Shown: positions 1-8,796, counted from the stretch's first letter. The stretch: DNA of 64,000 nucleotides from CAVSRC01 sp963750065 (GCA_963750065.1 CAVVPK010000010.1:89476-153475), one strand, 5' to 3'. The notes: a model not told the origin generated them from the letters alone. Program-made: numbers and translations.

Positions 1-41
1 ATCCCGATGGCGGTTTTCCAACGTTTCTCGAGTTCGCGACC

Positions 42-764
42 ATGACAGCGCCGCTCCGCTACAAGCGGGTTCTCCTCAAGGTCTCAGGCGAGGCGCTCCT
101 CGGCGATCAGGCCTTCGGCATCGATGACAAGGTAACCGGACGGATCGCCGACGACGTGGCGGCCGCCGTCAAGCTGGGCGTCAAGGTCGGCCTGGTCATC
201 GGCGGCGGCAACATCTTCCGCGGCGTCACCATCGCCAAGGCCGGCGGCAACCGGGTGGCCGGCGACCAGATGGGGATGCTGGCCACGGTCATGAACGCCA
301 TCGCCTTCCAGCAGAAGCTGGACGAGCGCAAGGTCAAGAGCCGCCTGTTCTCGGCCGTGGCGATGCCCTCGATCTGCGAGGTCTTCAATCAGCGCATCGC
401 CGCCGCCGCCTTCGAGGCGGGCGAAGTGCTTCTTTTCTCGGGTGGAATCGGCCACCCCTTCGTGACCACCGACACCGGCGCGGCGCTGCGCGCGGCCGAA
501 ATGGGCTGCGATGCGCTTTTCAAGGGCACACAGGTCGACGGCGTCTATTCGGCCGACCCGAAGGCGGATAAGGCGGCGACGCGCTACGACCGGCTGAGCT
601 ACGACGAGGTGCTGCGCCAGGGGCTGGGGGTGATGGACCTGGCGGCGATCGCCCTTGCCCGCGACAACCGGATTCCGGTAATCGTGTTTTCCATCAAGCA
701 GTCCGGTGCTTTCGTTGATATCCTCAACGGAAAGGGCCGGGCGACGGTGGTCGCCGAGGGCTGA
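42..764 (+). CDS. pyrH: UMP kinase
   Basis: Cytoplasmic uridylate kinase, phosphorylating UMP to UDP with ATP for pyrimidine nucleotide synthesis. At 240 aa it has normal bacterial PyrH length and belongs to the amino-acid-kinase fold. The N-terminal phosphate-binding segment KVSGEALLGD (residues 13-22), the glycine-rich VIGGGNIFRG and the C-terminal GTQVDGVYSADPK loop are all present. It leads the pyrH-frr-uppS-cdsA-dxr-rseP-bamA order typical of alphaproteobacteria. The rpsB-tsf genes usually just upstream lie outside the window; the 41 bases before the ATG hold no recognisable coding end. Confidence 0.97.
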   Translation: MTAPLRYKRVLLKVSGEALLGDQAFGIDDKVTGRIADDVAAAVKLGVKVGLVIGGGNIFRGVTIAKAGGNRVAGDQMGMLATVMNAIAFQQKLDERKVKSRLFSAVAMPSICEVFNQRIAAAAFEAGEVLLFSGGIGHPFVTTDTGAALRAAEMGCDALFKGTQVDGVYSADPKADKAATRYDRLSYDEVLRQGLGVMDLAAIALARDNRIPVIVFSIKQSGAFVDILNGKGRATVVAEG

Positions 765-845
765 ATTCCGGGGTGGACGTTTGCGGCCCACGGAAACGCC
801 TGACACAACGCGGCCGCGATTGACCGATACGATTTAGGGGAAGTC

Positions 846-1394
846 ATGGACAGCGAAGATATCAACCGCAGGATGCAGGGAGCCGTGGGCGTGTTGAGGG
901 GGGAACTGGCGGGCTTGCGCACCGGGCGGGCCTCGTCGAGCCTGCTCGAGCCGATCCACGTCGAGGCCTACGGCGCGTCGATGCCGCTCAATCAGATGGC
1001 CTCGGTCAGCGTGCCGGAGCCGCGCATGCTGTCGGTGCAGGTGTGGGACAAGTCGAACGTGCATGCGGTGGACAGGGCGATCCGCGAGGCCAATCTCGGC
1101 CTGAACCCGATCGTCGAGGGAACGCTGCTGCGCATTCCGATCCCCGAGCTCAACGCCGAACGGCGGCAGGAGCTGGTCAAGGTCGCCCACAAATACGCCG
1201 AAGCGGCGCGGGTTGCCGTGCGCCACGTGCGCCGCGACGCCCTCGACGCCATCAAGAAGCAGGAAAAGGACAGCGAAATAGGCCAGGACCAGGCCCATAT
1301 CGAAGCCGAGAAGGTGCAGTCCATGACCGACGGCACCATATCGGAGATCGATGAGATTCTGGTCACCAAAGAGGCCGAGATCACGCAGGTCTAG
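846..1394 (+). CDS. frr: Ribosome recycling factor
   Basis: Splits post-termination 70S ribosomes together with EF-G. The 182-aa length is close to the family norm of about 185, and the family hallmarks are visible: the LRTGRASSSLLEPIHVEAYG segment near residues 21-40, IPIPELNAERRQEL in the middle, and the C-terminal helix with KKQEKDSEIGQD. It follows pyrH after 81 bases, the usual arrangement. Its stop codon sits directly at the edge of an inverted-repeat element that separates it from uppS. Confidence 0.97.
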   Translation: MDSEDINRRMQGAVGVLRGELAGLRTGRASSSLLEPIHVEAYGASMPLNQMASVSVPEPRMLSVQVWDKSNVHAVDRAIREANLGLNPIVEGTLLRIPIPELNAERRQELVKVAHKYAEAARVAVRHVRRDALDAIKKQEKDSEIGQDQAHIEAEKVQSMTDGTISEIDEILVTKEAEITQV

Positions 1395-1464
1395 TGTGGT
1401 GGATTTGAAGTTCGTTGCGTCGGTTGCAACAGGCTCAGAAACGAACTTCAAAGCCAAAACCACA
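1395..1464. repeat. Imperfect inverted-repeat element 1 between frr and uppS
   Basis: The left arm TGTGGTGGATTTGAAGTTCG pairs imperfectly with the right arm around CGAACTTCAAAGCCAAAACC, with an inner TTGCGTCGGTTGCAA symmetry. It begins right after the frr stop and starts with the same CTAGTGT edge as the next element. It looks like a dispersed palindromic element and may form a transcript hairpin. There is no T-tract, so a simple terminator is unlikely. Confidence 0.6.
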
Positions 1465-1482
1465 CGAGAATTATAGGGTTGC

Positions 1483-1554
1483 TAGTGTCCTTTCGAATCC
1501 GAAATTCGTACGGAAACTCCCGGGAAATGCTACGAATTTCGGATTTGGGACACC
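1483..1554. repeat. Imperfect inverted-repeat element 2 between frr and uppS
   Basis: The left arm CGAATCCGAAATTCGTA pairs with the right arm TACGAATTTCGGATTTGG, flanked by GTGTCC and GGACAC, giving a stem of more than 20 bp with few mismatches. The left edge CTAGTGT is shared with element 1, so the two look like tandem relatives of one repeat family. It ends about 20 bases before the uppS start. Confidence 0.6.
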
Positions 1555-1573
1555 AGATGGGGCTTGAGGGAGT

Positions 1574-2350
1574 TTGAGCGGCATGAACCTGCTCGCCGGC
1601 CATGATCGAGCCGTATCGGCTGAACCGGAAACGGCCGCGGCCCCGCGTCATGTGGCCATCATCATGGACGGCAACCGCCGCTGGGCGATGGCACGCGGCC
1701 TGCCGCGTGGCGAGGGCCACCGACGTGGCGTCGAGGCCGTGCGCCAGACGGTGCGGGCGGCGATCGACCTCAAGATTCGCCATCTGACTCTGTACAGCTT
1801 CTCGTCCGAGAACTGGTCGCGGCCGCGCGACGAGATCGACTTCCTGTTCGGCCTCTTTCGGCTCTACATCCGCCGCGACGTCGCCGAACTTCACGCCAAG
1901 GGCGTGCGGGTCAGCATCATCGGCAGCCGCGACGGCGTGCCGGCCGACATCCTCAAGATGATCGAGGACGCGGAGGCGCTGACCGCGGCAAACCGAACGC
2001 TTCACCTGATCTTCGCCTTCAACTACGGCGCCCGTAACGAGCTTGCCCGTGCCATGCGCAGGATTGCCGGCGAAGTGAAAGCCGGTACGCTCGATCCCGA
2101 CGCGATCGACGAAGAGACGATTGCCAGCCACCTCGACACCGCCAGCTTCCCGGACCCCGATCTGGTCATCCGCACGGGAAAGGAAATCCGGCTTAGTAAT
2201 TTCCTGCTGTGGCAGTCGGCCTATGCCGAACTAATCTTCCTCGAGGTGAACTGGCCCGACTTTGGCCGCGACGCGCTCGTCGCGGCGCTGGAGACGTTTG
2301 CGACCCGCAGCCGGCGCTACGGCGGTCGCGGCGCACGGGAGACCGCGTGA
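1574..2350 (+). CDS. uppS: Undecaprenyl diphosphate synthase (cis-prenyltransferase)
   Basis: Condenses isopentenyl diphosphate units onto farnesyl diphosphate to make the C55 lipid carrier for peptidoglycan and other envelope glycans. Visible motifs are HVAIIMDGNRRWA with the catalytic Asp (residues 27-39), LTLYSFSSENWSRP, and the C-terminal IPP-binding segment RTGKEIRLSNFLLWQ. The 258-aa length is normal. The usual Gly-Gly or Ser-Gly before Glu in the RT-x-x-E motif reads Gly-Lys here, but the two Arg and the Ser are kept. The reading frame opens with TTG; an ATG at 1583 is an equally plausible start. The stop overlaps the cdsA start by 4 bases. Confidence 0.95.
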   Translation: MSGMNLLAGHDRAVSAEPETAAAPRHVAIIMDGNRRWAMARGLPRGEGHRRGVEAVRQTVRAAIDLKIRHLTLYSFSSENWSRPRDEIDFLFGLFRLYIRRDVAELHAKGVRVSIIGSRDGVPADILKMIEDAEALTAANRTLHLIFAFNYGARNELARAMRRIAGEVKAGTLDPDAIDEETIASHLDTASFPDPDLVIRTGKEIRLSNFLLWQSAYAELIFLEVNWPDFGRDALVAALETFATRSRRYGGRGARETA

Positions 2351-3189
2351 GCGTGGCGCGCGTCAACGGCTGGGGCGGTCTGGCGCCGCTGTCGCGGAAC
2401 GAGATGGTCGTCCGCTTTGCCTCGGCAGTAATCCTCGCCGCGCTCACTCTGGCGGCCGCCTGGTTCGGCGGATGGGCCGCCGCCGCCGCAGCGTCGGTGG
2501 CGGTGGTCGTGGTGCATCTCGAATGGATTGGGCTGACCGGCGACCGGCTGGTACCGGCGCTGGCGTTCACCGCCATGCTGGTGGCGAGCTTCGCGCTGCT
2601 GGCCGCCGGACACGACACGCTGGCCGCCGGCATGACCGGGCTCGCCGTGGTCGTTGCCGCGATCTCGGCGCGCGGACTGTGGCGGCCGGCGGGGGTGGCC
2701 TACAGCGCCATGCTCGGCCTCGGCCTGCTGCTGCTGCGCGATGCGCCGCAACACGGGCTGGTCGCGGTGGTGGTCGTCTTTGCCGTGGTCTGGGGGACCG
2801 ACAGCGGCGCCTTCTTCGCCGGCCGGGCGATCGGCGGGCCGAAGCTGTGGCCGGCGGTCTCGCCCAAGAAGACCTGGTCGGGCGCCATCGGCGGGCTTGT
2901 CACCGGCGTGGTTGCCGGCCTCGTCGTCGCCATGCTGGCGCGGGTCGCGGTGGTGCCGGGCCTGGCGCTTGTCTGTGCGTTCTTGTCGCTCGCCGGCCAG
3001 GCTGGCGACCTGTTCGAATCGGCCATCAAGCGCCGCTTCGGCGCCAAGGATTCCGGCAACATCGTTCCCGGCCACGGCGGCCTGATGGACCGCGTCGACG
3101 GCCTCGTCTTCGCCGTTGCCGCAGCGATGATTGTCGGCCTTCTTCACGGCGGGCCGTCGTCTATCGCCGCCGGACTGCTGACATGGTGA
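2347..3189 (+). CDS. cdsA: Phosphatidate cytidylyltransferase
   Basis: Inner-membrane enzyme making CDP-diacylglycerol from phosphatidate and CTP, the branch point of phospholipid synthesis. The CDP-alcohol signature is clear near residues 225-256 (KRRFGAKDSGNIVPGHGG followed by MDRVDG). Several hydrophobic segments precede it. I chose GTG at 2347 because it forms a 4-base GTGA overlap with the uppS stop and gives 280 aa, the usual length. The frame is open further upstream, but that part is antiparallel coding noise inside uppS. The stop overlaps the dxr start. Confidence 0.93.
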   Translation: MSVARVNGWGGLAPLSRNEMVVRFASAVILAALTLAAAWFGGWAAAAAASVAVVVVHLEWIGLTGDRLVPALAFTAMLVASFALLAAGHDTLAAGMTGLAVVVAAISARGLWRPAGVAYSAMLGLGLLLLRDAPQHGLVAVVVVFAVVWGTDSGAFFAGRAIGGPKLWPAVSPKKTWSGAIGGLVTGVVAGLVVAMLARVAVVPGLALVCAFLSLAGQAGDLFESAIKRRFGAKDSGNIVPGHGGLMDRVDGLVFAVAAAMIVGLLHGGPSSIAAGLLTW

Positions 3190-4406
3190 CGGGCGGCGCC
3201 ACGGCCGTCCAGGCGCCGCGGCTGCTGACGGCGCCGCGCCGGGTGACCATCCTTGGCGCCACCGGCTCGATCGGCACCAATACGCTGTCGGTGATCGCCG
3301 AGCGCGCCGGTTCCTTCGCCGTCGAAGCAGTCACCGCCCATGCCAATGCCGACAAGCTCGCCGGCATCGCCAGAGCGACCGGTGCGCGGCTGGCCGTGGT
3401 CGCCGACCCGGCCGCCTACGGGGCGCTCAAGGCGGCACTTGCCGGCACCGGAATTGCCGCCGCCGCGGGCGAGGCAGCGATGCGCGAGGCGGCCGAGCGG
3501 CCGGTCGATCTGGTGGTGGCCGGGATCGTTGGCGCCGCGGGCCTTGCGCCGACCTATGCCGCCATCCGCGCCGGCACCGGAATCGCCATCGCCAATAAGG
3601 AATGCCTGGTCTCGGCCGGTGCCGTGTTCATGCGGGCGGCGGCGGAAGAGGGCGTCGCCATCCTGCCGATGGATTCGGAACACAACGCCGTCTTCCAGGC
3701 ACTCGGCGCACGCCCGATCGCTGAGGTGGAGCGGATCGCCATCACCGCGTCGGGCGGGCCGTTCCGCACCTGGAGCACCGAGCGCATGGCCGCGGCCACG
3801 CCGGCCGAGGCGCTCAAGCACCCCAACTGGTCGATGGGCCCCAAAATCACCATCGATTCGGCGACGATGATGAACAAGGGGCTGGAAGTGATCGAAGCCC
3901 ACCACCTGTTCGGCGCGCCGGCCGACAAGCTCGACGTGCTGGTGCACCCGCAGTCGGTGGTGCACGGGCTGGTCACCTTCCACGACGGGACGATGATCGC
4001 CGGGATGGGCGCCACCGACATGCGCATGCCGATCGCCCATTGCCTGTCGTGGCCGCAGAGCGGGCCGCTCAACGGCCGCCGGCTCGACCTGGCCGAACTC
4101 GGCAGCCTGACGTTCGAGCGACCGGATCTCGATCGCTTCCCGGCGCTGAAACTGGCGCGCCAGGCCCTTGATGCCGGGCAGTGGGCGACCAACATTCTCA
4201 ATGCCGCCAACGAAGTGGCGGTGGCGGCATTTCTGGCCGGCAGGATCGGCTTTCTTGAAATAGCCGGATTGGTCGAACAAACGATTGAGCGGGTCGCGGC
4301 GCACGCTGCGCCGGCGGCACCGGATACGGTCGAGGCGGCGATCGCGCTCGACCGCGAAGGGCGTGAAATCGCTGGCGAACTGGTGCGTGCGCGCCGGGCG
4401 CCCTGA
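3183..4406 (+). CDS. dxr: 1-deoxy-D-xylulose 5-phosphate reductoisomerase
   Basis: Second step of the MEP isoprenoid pathway, converting DXP to MEP with NADPH. The 407-aa product carries the NADPH-binding ILGATGSIGTNTL near residues 23-35, the NKECLVSAG loop, the metal-binding PMDSEHNAVFQAL and the flexible-loop/catalytic region SGGPFRTWS through MNKGLEVIEAHHLF. The ATG at 3183 overlaps the cdsA stop by 7 bases; the open frame reaching upstream through cdsA is not coding. With uppS upstream, it places two isoprenoid genes in one transcription unit. Confidence 0.96.
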   Translation: MVTGGATAVQAPRLLTAPRRVTILGATGSIGTNTLSVIAERAGSFAVEAVTAHANADKLAGIARATGARLAVVADPAAYGALKAALAGTGIAAAAGEAAMREAAERPVDLVVAGIVGAAGLAPTYAAIRAGTGIAIANKECLVSAGAVFMRAAAEEGVAILPMDSEHNAVFQALGARPIAEVERIAITASGGPFRTWSTERMAAATPAEALKHPNWSMGPKITIDSATMMNKGLEVIEAHHLFGAPADKLDVLVHPQSVVHGLVTFHDGTMIAGMGATDMRMPIAHCLSWPQSGPLNGRRLDLAELGSLTFERPDLDRFPALKLARQALDAGQWATNILNAANEVAVAAFLAGRIGFLEIAGLVEQTIERVAAHAAPAAPDTVEAAIALDREGREIAGELVRARRAP

Positions 4407-4426
4407 ACAGCGGAAGGACGGCTGGC

Positions 4427-5569
4427 ATGGGACTGGTTGAGTGGGTCGGGAATCTCGGATCGAGCGTACTCGGCTATATCGTGCCGTTCCTGTTCGTCCT
4501 CACCCTCGTCGTGTTCTTTCATGAGCTCGGCCATTTCGTGGTGGCGCGCTGGACCGGCGTCGCGGTCAAGACGTTCTCGATCGGCTTCGGGCCGGAGCTG
4601 ATCGGCTTCAACGACCGCAAGGGCACGCGCTGGAAGCTCTCGGCGATCCCGCTGGGTGGCTATGTCCGCTTCTTCGGCGACGACAACGAGGCCAGCGTGC
4701 CGGATCGCGAGGCGCTGGAAGCGATGGACCCGGCCGACCGGGAGCGCTCCTTTGCCGGCAAGGGGGTCGCCGCCCGGGCCGCCATCGTGGCTGCCGGGCC
4801 GATTGCCAATTTCATCCTGGCGATCGTCATTTTCACAATGATTTTCAGCGTTTACGGTCGCGAGGTGATGACCCCGCGGGTCGATGCGGTGCTCCCCAAC
4901 TCACCCGCGGCGGAGGCCGGCTTCAAGCCCGGTGACGTGGTCGAATCGATCGACGGGACGAAGATTTCGAGCTTCTCGGACCTGCAGCGGATCGTCAGCC
5001 TGAGCGGCGATACGCAGCTCAGCGTCGTGGTGCTTCGCGACGGCAAGGACGTGAACCTTTCGGTTCGCCCGAAACTGACCGAAACGACGGTTTTCGGCCG
5101 CACGCAGAAAATGGCCATGCTCGGCGTCAGCCGCAGCTCCAACGGCGTCGGGGTGGTCACGGAACACTATTCGGTGCCGCAGGCGGCCTGGGTGGCCACG
5201 CAGGAGACGGCGGCGATCACCGGGCACACGCTGTCCTACCTGTTTTCGGTCATCGTCGGGCGCGAATCGGCCGACCAAATCGGCGGGCCGATTCAGGTCG
5301 CCACGGTCTCGGCCGATGTCGCCAAGCTGGGCATGGCGGCGCTGATCAACCTGGCGGCGATTTTGTCGATCAGCATCGGCCTGATCAACCTGTTCCCGAT
5401 CCCCATGCTGGACGGCGGCCATCTGATGTTCTTCGCGGTCGAGGCGATTCGCGGAAAACCGCTCAGCGAAAGGGTCCAGGAGATCGGCTTTCGGGTTGGA
5501 TTCGCGGCCGTGTTGATGTTAATGATTTTCGCAACCTGGAACGATATTATTCATTTGAGTTCCTTGTGA
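4427..5569 (+). CDS. rseP: RIP metalloprotease RseP (site-2 protease)
   Basis: Intramembrane zinc protease that cleaves membrane-anchored anti-sigma factors and signal-peptide remnants. HELGH sits at residues 32-36 inside the first membrane segment, a PDZ domain with AEAGFKPGDVVESIDG lies in the middle, and the third zinc ligand is in NLFPIPMLDGGH near residue 329 in a C-terminal membrane segment. The 380-aa length is normal for alphaproteobacterial RseP. It starts 20 bases after dxr and precedes bamA, the standard order. Confidence 0.95.
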   Translation: MGLVEWVGNLGSSVLGYIVPFLFVLTLVVFFHELGHFVVARWTGVAVKTFSIGFGPELIGFNDRKGTRWKLSAIPLGGYVRFFGDDNEASVPDREALEAMDPADRERSFAGKGVAARAAIVAAGPIANFILAIVIFTMIFSVYGREVMTPRVDAVLPNSPAAEAGFKPGDVVESIDGTKISSFSDLQRIVSLSGDTQLSVVVLRDGKDVNLSVRPKLTETTVFGRTQKMAMLGVSRSSNGVGVVTEHYSVPQAAWVATQETAAITGHTLSYLFSVIVGRESADQIGGPIQVATVSADVAKLGMAALINLAAILSISIGLINLFPIPMLDGGHLMFFAVEAIRGKPLSERVQEIGFRVGFAAVLMLMIFATWNDIIHLSSL

Positions 5570-5751
5570 TATCGGGCTTCCATGCGTGGCGGGCAGGCAA
5601 CGCAGCGACAGATTCGAAAATTGGGACGGGAACGTACCTTGCGGGGAGGCGAAAAGCCTGCAATTCTGCCGCCGCTGGGTCATCACGGGGGCGCGTCTGT
5701 TCGCTTGGCGATGCGGACGAGACAGACAGACGAGCAAGGCATTCGAACCAA

Positions 5752-8118
5752 ATGAATTCATTCATGTTTTTCGCCCGTAGACTGGCGTTGGGGTTGATGC
5801 TGGCGTTGGCGCTGCCAGTGCTCGGCGGCGCGACGGCAGTCGTCAGCGCGGGAATCGCCCATGCCGCGGTCGCCCACAGCATTCAGGTCAAGGGCAACCA
5901 ACGCATCGAAGCCGCAACCATCAAGACCTACCTGACCATCAAACCCAGCAAGAGCTACAACGCCGCCGACATCGACGCATCGGTCAAGGCGCTCTATGCG
6001 ACCGGCCTGTTCTCCGACGTCGGCGTCACCCAGAGCGGCAGCGTGCTGGTGGTCAGGGTGGTCGAGAACCCGATCATCAATTCGGTGGTCTTCGAGGGCA
6101 ACAAGAAGGTCAAGTCCGACGCCCTGTCGGCGATCGTCGACCTCAAGCCGCGCGGCGTGTTGACCGACGCCAAGCTCAAGTCGGACATCTTCCACATCAA
6201 GCAATACTACCGGATGAAGGGGCGCAGCAGCGCCGAGGTGGAAGGCCGGATCGCGCAGCTTCCCGACAACCGCGTCAATGTCGTCTTTGCCATCAACGAG
6301 GGCGAGCGTACCGGCGTGGCCGCGGTCAACTTCGTCGGCAATAAGGCATTCTCGTCGCAGCGCCTGTCGGGCATCGTCTCGACCAAGAAGTCCAACTGGC
6401 TGAGCTGGCTGACGAATAACGACATCTACAGCGAAGCGAAGCTGAATGCCGATGCCGACCTGCTGCGCGCCTTCTATCTGAAGCACGGCTATGCCGACTT
6501 CCAGGTGCTGTCGCAGGATGCCACCTTCGACGCCGCCAGCGGCAAGTACACGATCACCTTCACCCTGGACGAGGGGCCGAAATACAAGTTCGGCGACGTC
6601 ACCGTCGATTCGTCGATCCCGGGCGTCGATACCAAGACGCTTTCGAAGTTCATCAGGACCGCGAGCGGCCATACGTTCGACTCGACCAAGGTCGAGAAGA
6701 CGACCGAGGACCTGACGGTCGAGCTGTCGCGGCTGGGTTATGTCTTTGCCGACGTGCGTCCGCGCGGCGATCGCAACTACGACAACAACACCATCAACCT
6801 GACCTACGTCATCGACGAGGGACAGCGTACCTACATCGAGCACATCGAGATTCGCGGCAACACGAAGACCCGCGACTATGTGATCCGGCGCGAGTTCGAC
6901 GTGTCGGAGGGCGATGCCTATAACCGGGTGCTGATCAACAAGGCCGAGCGGAAGCTGCGCGAACTCGACTTTTTCAAGAACGTGTCGATCACCACCGAGC
7001 CGGGCTCGGCGCCCGACAAGGTCATCGTGGTGGTCAACGTCGAGGAGAAGTCGACGGGGTCGTTCGGCGTCGCCGGCGGCGTGCAGACGACGGGTTCGTC
7101 GACAGGGCTGGTCGCCGAAGTTTCGATGAACGAGACGAACTTCCTCGGTCGCGGCCAGATAGTGAAGCTTTCCTCGGCGGCGGCCTCGATGAGCAGACGA
7201 TCAGGGGGTCGTTCACCGATCCGTATTTCCTCGGCAACCACATGTCGTTCACGCTCGACGGCTACCGGACATATTCGTCGGCGAGTTCGGCGCGGCCGTT
7301 CGATACCACCAACACCGGCGGGGGCGTCAGCCTTCGGCCTGCCGCTCACTGACGAGTTGACGTTCGATCTGGGCTACAAGATCGGCGATGTCGAATCGCA
7401 CAACTACGACAACGGAACCGACTGCACCGCCAATCCGACGGCGTGCTTCTTCCCGGCGGGATCGCGGTTGACGTCGGCTGCGGGCTGGGGAGTGACCTAT
7501 TCGACCATCGACAACAAGCTCGATCCGCATGAAGGCGTGTATTTCCGCTTCGCTCAGGACGTGGCGGGCCTTGGTGGCGATGCGCGCTTCGTCCGCAGCA
7601 CCGCCGATGCACGGGTCTATACGCCGCTGTTTGATGGCAGCGATCTGGTCGGCATGTTGAAGGTGACCGGCGGCAACATCACCGGTCTCGGGCAGAAGGT
7701 CGCCACGACCGACAATTTCTTCAAGGGCGGCGAGACGATCCGCGGCTTCGCCCCGCTTGGCTACGGGCCGCGCTACGTCAATGGCGGAACGAATATCGCG
7801 CTCGGCGGCCAGAACTTCATAAACGGCACCGCCGAGGTGCAGTTCCCGTTCCCGGCCTTGCCGCCGGATTGGGGCTTCCGCGCGGCGGTATTTGCCGACG
7901 CCGGCGTGTTGTGGGGCACGGATACGTCGAGTTGCACCAGCAGCTGCGCCTCCGGCGCGAAGTTCTACGACGACATGGCGATCCGTTCGTCGGTGGGCGC
8001 GTCGATCCTCTGGCAGTCGCCCTTCGGGCCGATCCGGGCCGATTTCGCCAAGGCGATTACCCAGAAGAGCTACGACAGCACCCAGTTCTTCCGGATTGGT
8101 ACCAGCTCGCAGTTCTGA
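5752..8118 (+). CDS. bamA: Outer membrane protein assembly factor BamA, with two compensating frameshifts
   Basis: Outer-membrane beta-barrel insertase. A signal peptide covers about residues 1-38, five POTRA repeats follow, then the barrel ending in Phe (FFRIGTSSQF). The 788-aa length is normal. The frame is open back to 5566, but ATG 5752 (or 5764) gives a proper signal peptide. Between about 7176 and 7331 the translation turns into Arg/Ser-rich nonsense, while the +1 frame reads the expected barrel sequence GSFTDPYFLGNHMSFTLDGY. One missing G near 7176 and one extra C near 7331 restore a continuous BamA. A sequencing or assembly error is the simplest cause. Confidence 0.93.
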   Translation: MNSFMFFARRLALGLMLALALPVLGGATAVVSAGIAHAAVAHSIQVKGNQRIEAATIKTYLTIKPSKSYNAADIDASVKALYATGLFSDVGVTQSGSVLVVRVVENPIINSVVFEGNKKVKSDALSAIVDLKPRGVLTDAKLKSDIFHIKQYYRMKGRSSAEVEGRIAQLPDNRVNVVFAINEGERTGVAAVNFVGNKAFSSQRLSGIVSTKKSNWLSWLTNNDIYSEAKLNADADLLRAFYLKHGYADFQVLSQDATFDAASGKYTITFTLDEGPKYKFGDVTVDSSIPGVDTKTLSKFIRTASGHTFDSTKVEKTTEDLTVELSRLGYVFADVRPRGDRNYDNNTINLTYVIDEGQRTYIEHIEIRGNTKTRDYVIRREFDVSEGDAYNRVLINKAERKLRELDFFKNVSITTEPGSAPDKVIVVVNVEEKSTGSFGVAGGVQTTGSSTGLVAEVSMNETNFLGRGQIVKLSSAAASMSRRSGGRSPIRISSATTCRSRSTATGHIRRRVRRGRSIPPTPAGASAFGLPLTDELTFDLGYKIGDVESHNYDNGTDCTANPTACFFPAGSRLTSAAGWGVTYSTIDNKLDPHEGVYFRFAQDVAGLGGDARFVRSTADARVYTPLFDGSDLVGMLKVTGGNITGLGQKVATTDNFFKGGETIRGFAPLGYGPRYVNGGTNIALGGQNFINGTAEVQFPFPALPPDWGFRAAVFADAGVLWGTDTSSCTSSCASGAKFYDDMAIRSSVGASILWQSPFGPIRADFAKAITQKSYDSTQFFRIGTSSQF

Positions 8119-8142
8119 CCGGGATAGGGTTTGCAACGCTGA

Positions 8143-8166
8143 GGGCGCGGGGGGTCTCCCGCGCCC
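8143..8166 (+). terminator. GC-rich hairpin downstream of bamA
   Basis: Perfect arms GGGCGCGGG and CCCGCGCCC around a 6-base loop, 24 bases after the bamA stop. The downstream T-run is almost absent, so it may act as an attenuator or RNA-end stabiliser rather than a strong intrinsic terminator. The rest of the 207-base bamA-fabZ gap shows no coding sequence and no lpxD remnant. Confidence 0.4.
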
Positions 8167-8325
8167 TTCGCGCGTCAGGCGGTGCGAGAAGCGGCGGCGC
8201 CCTGCCACCATCGCCGGTGGACCGATGCACGCATCGCGGCGAGGCCATCGACAATTTACCGAGGATAGGCCAAAACGTCGTCGCCGGGCGCCGCCGATGC
8301 GCCGGCGCTGCTGGAGACGGACACG

Positions 8326-8796
8326 ATGGGTGACCAGCCGACGGTGCTGCAGTCGTTCGACCTCGAACGCATCCTGGAGCTTCTGCCGCATCGCTACCCG
8401 TTTCTGATGGTCGACCGGATCGTCGATATCGACGGCGACAACGCCGCGGTCGGCATCAAGAACGTCACCTATAACGAGCCGCATTTCGCCGGCCATTTTC
8501 CCGGTCGGCCAGTCATGCCCGGCGTGCTGATCGTCGAGGGGATTGCGCAGACGGCGGGCGCCATCTGCGTCGCGTCGATGAACAGCGCGCGGCCGCAGAT
8601 GGTCTATTTCATGACCATCGACGAGGCCAAGTTCCGCAAGCCGGTCGTGCCCGGCGACGTACTCGAATACCACGTCAAGAAACTCAAGCAGCGGCGAAAC
8701 ATCTGGCGCTTTGCCGGCGAAGCAAAGGTCGGCGATACGCTGGTCGCCGAGGCGATCGTCAGTGCCATGATGGGCGAGCCGCAGACCTCCAAATGA
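8326..8796 (+). CDS. fabZ: 3-hydroxyacyl-ACP dehydratase FabZ
   Basis: Dehydrates beta-hydroxyacyl-ACP in fatty acid elongation, in the cytoplasm. The 156-aa hot-dog protein has LLPHRYPFLMVDR and the active-site segment HFAGHFPGRPVMPGVL, giving catalytic His57 and Glu71. It overlaps lpxA by 4 bases (ATGA) and so is translationally coupled to lipid A synthesis. That fits its role of balancing hydroxyacyl-ACP use between membrane lipid and lipid A. In relatives lpxD directly precedes it; here 207 bases of non-coding DNA do. Confidence 0.96.
   Translation: MGDQPTVLQSFDLERILELLPHRYPFLMVDRIVDIDGDNAAVGIKNVTYNEPHFAGHFPGRPVMPGVLIVEGIAQTAGAICVASMNSARPQMVYFMTIDEAKFRKPVVPGDVLEYHVKKLKQRRNIWRFAGEAKVGDTLVAEAIVSAMMGEPQTSK

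Noticed and set aside
5566..5751. N-terminal extension of bamA beginning at the rseP stop
   Set aside because: The extra 62 residues are Arg/Gly-rich and precede a normal signal peptide; ATG 5752 (or 5764) is the sensible start.
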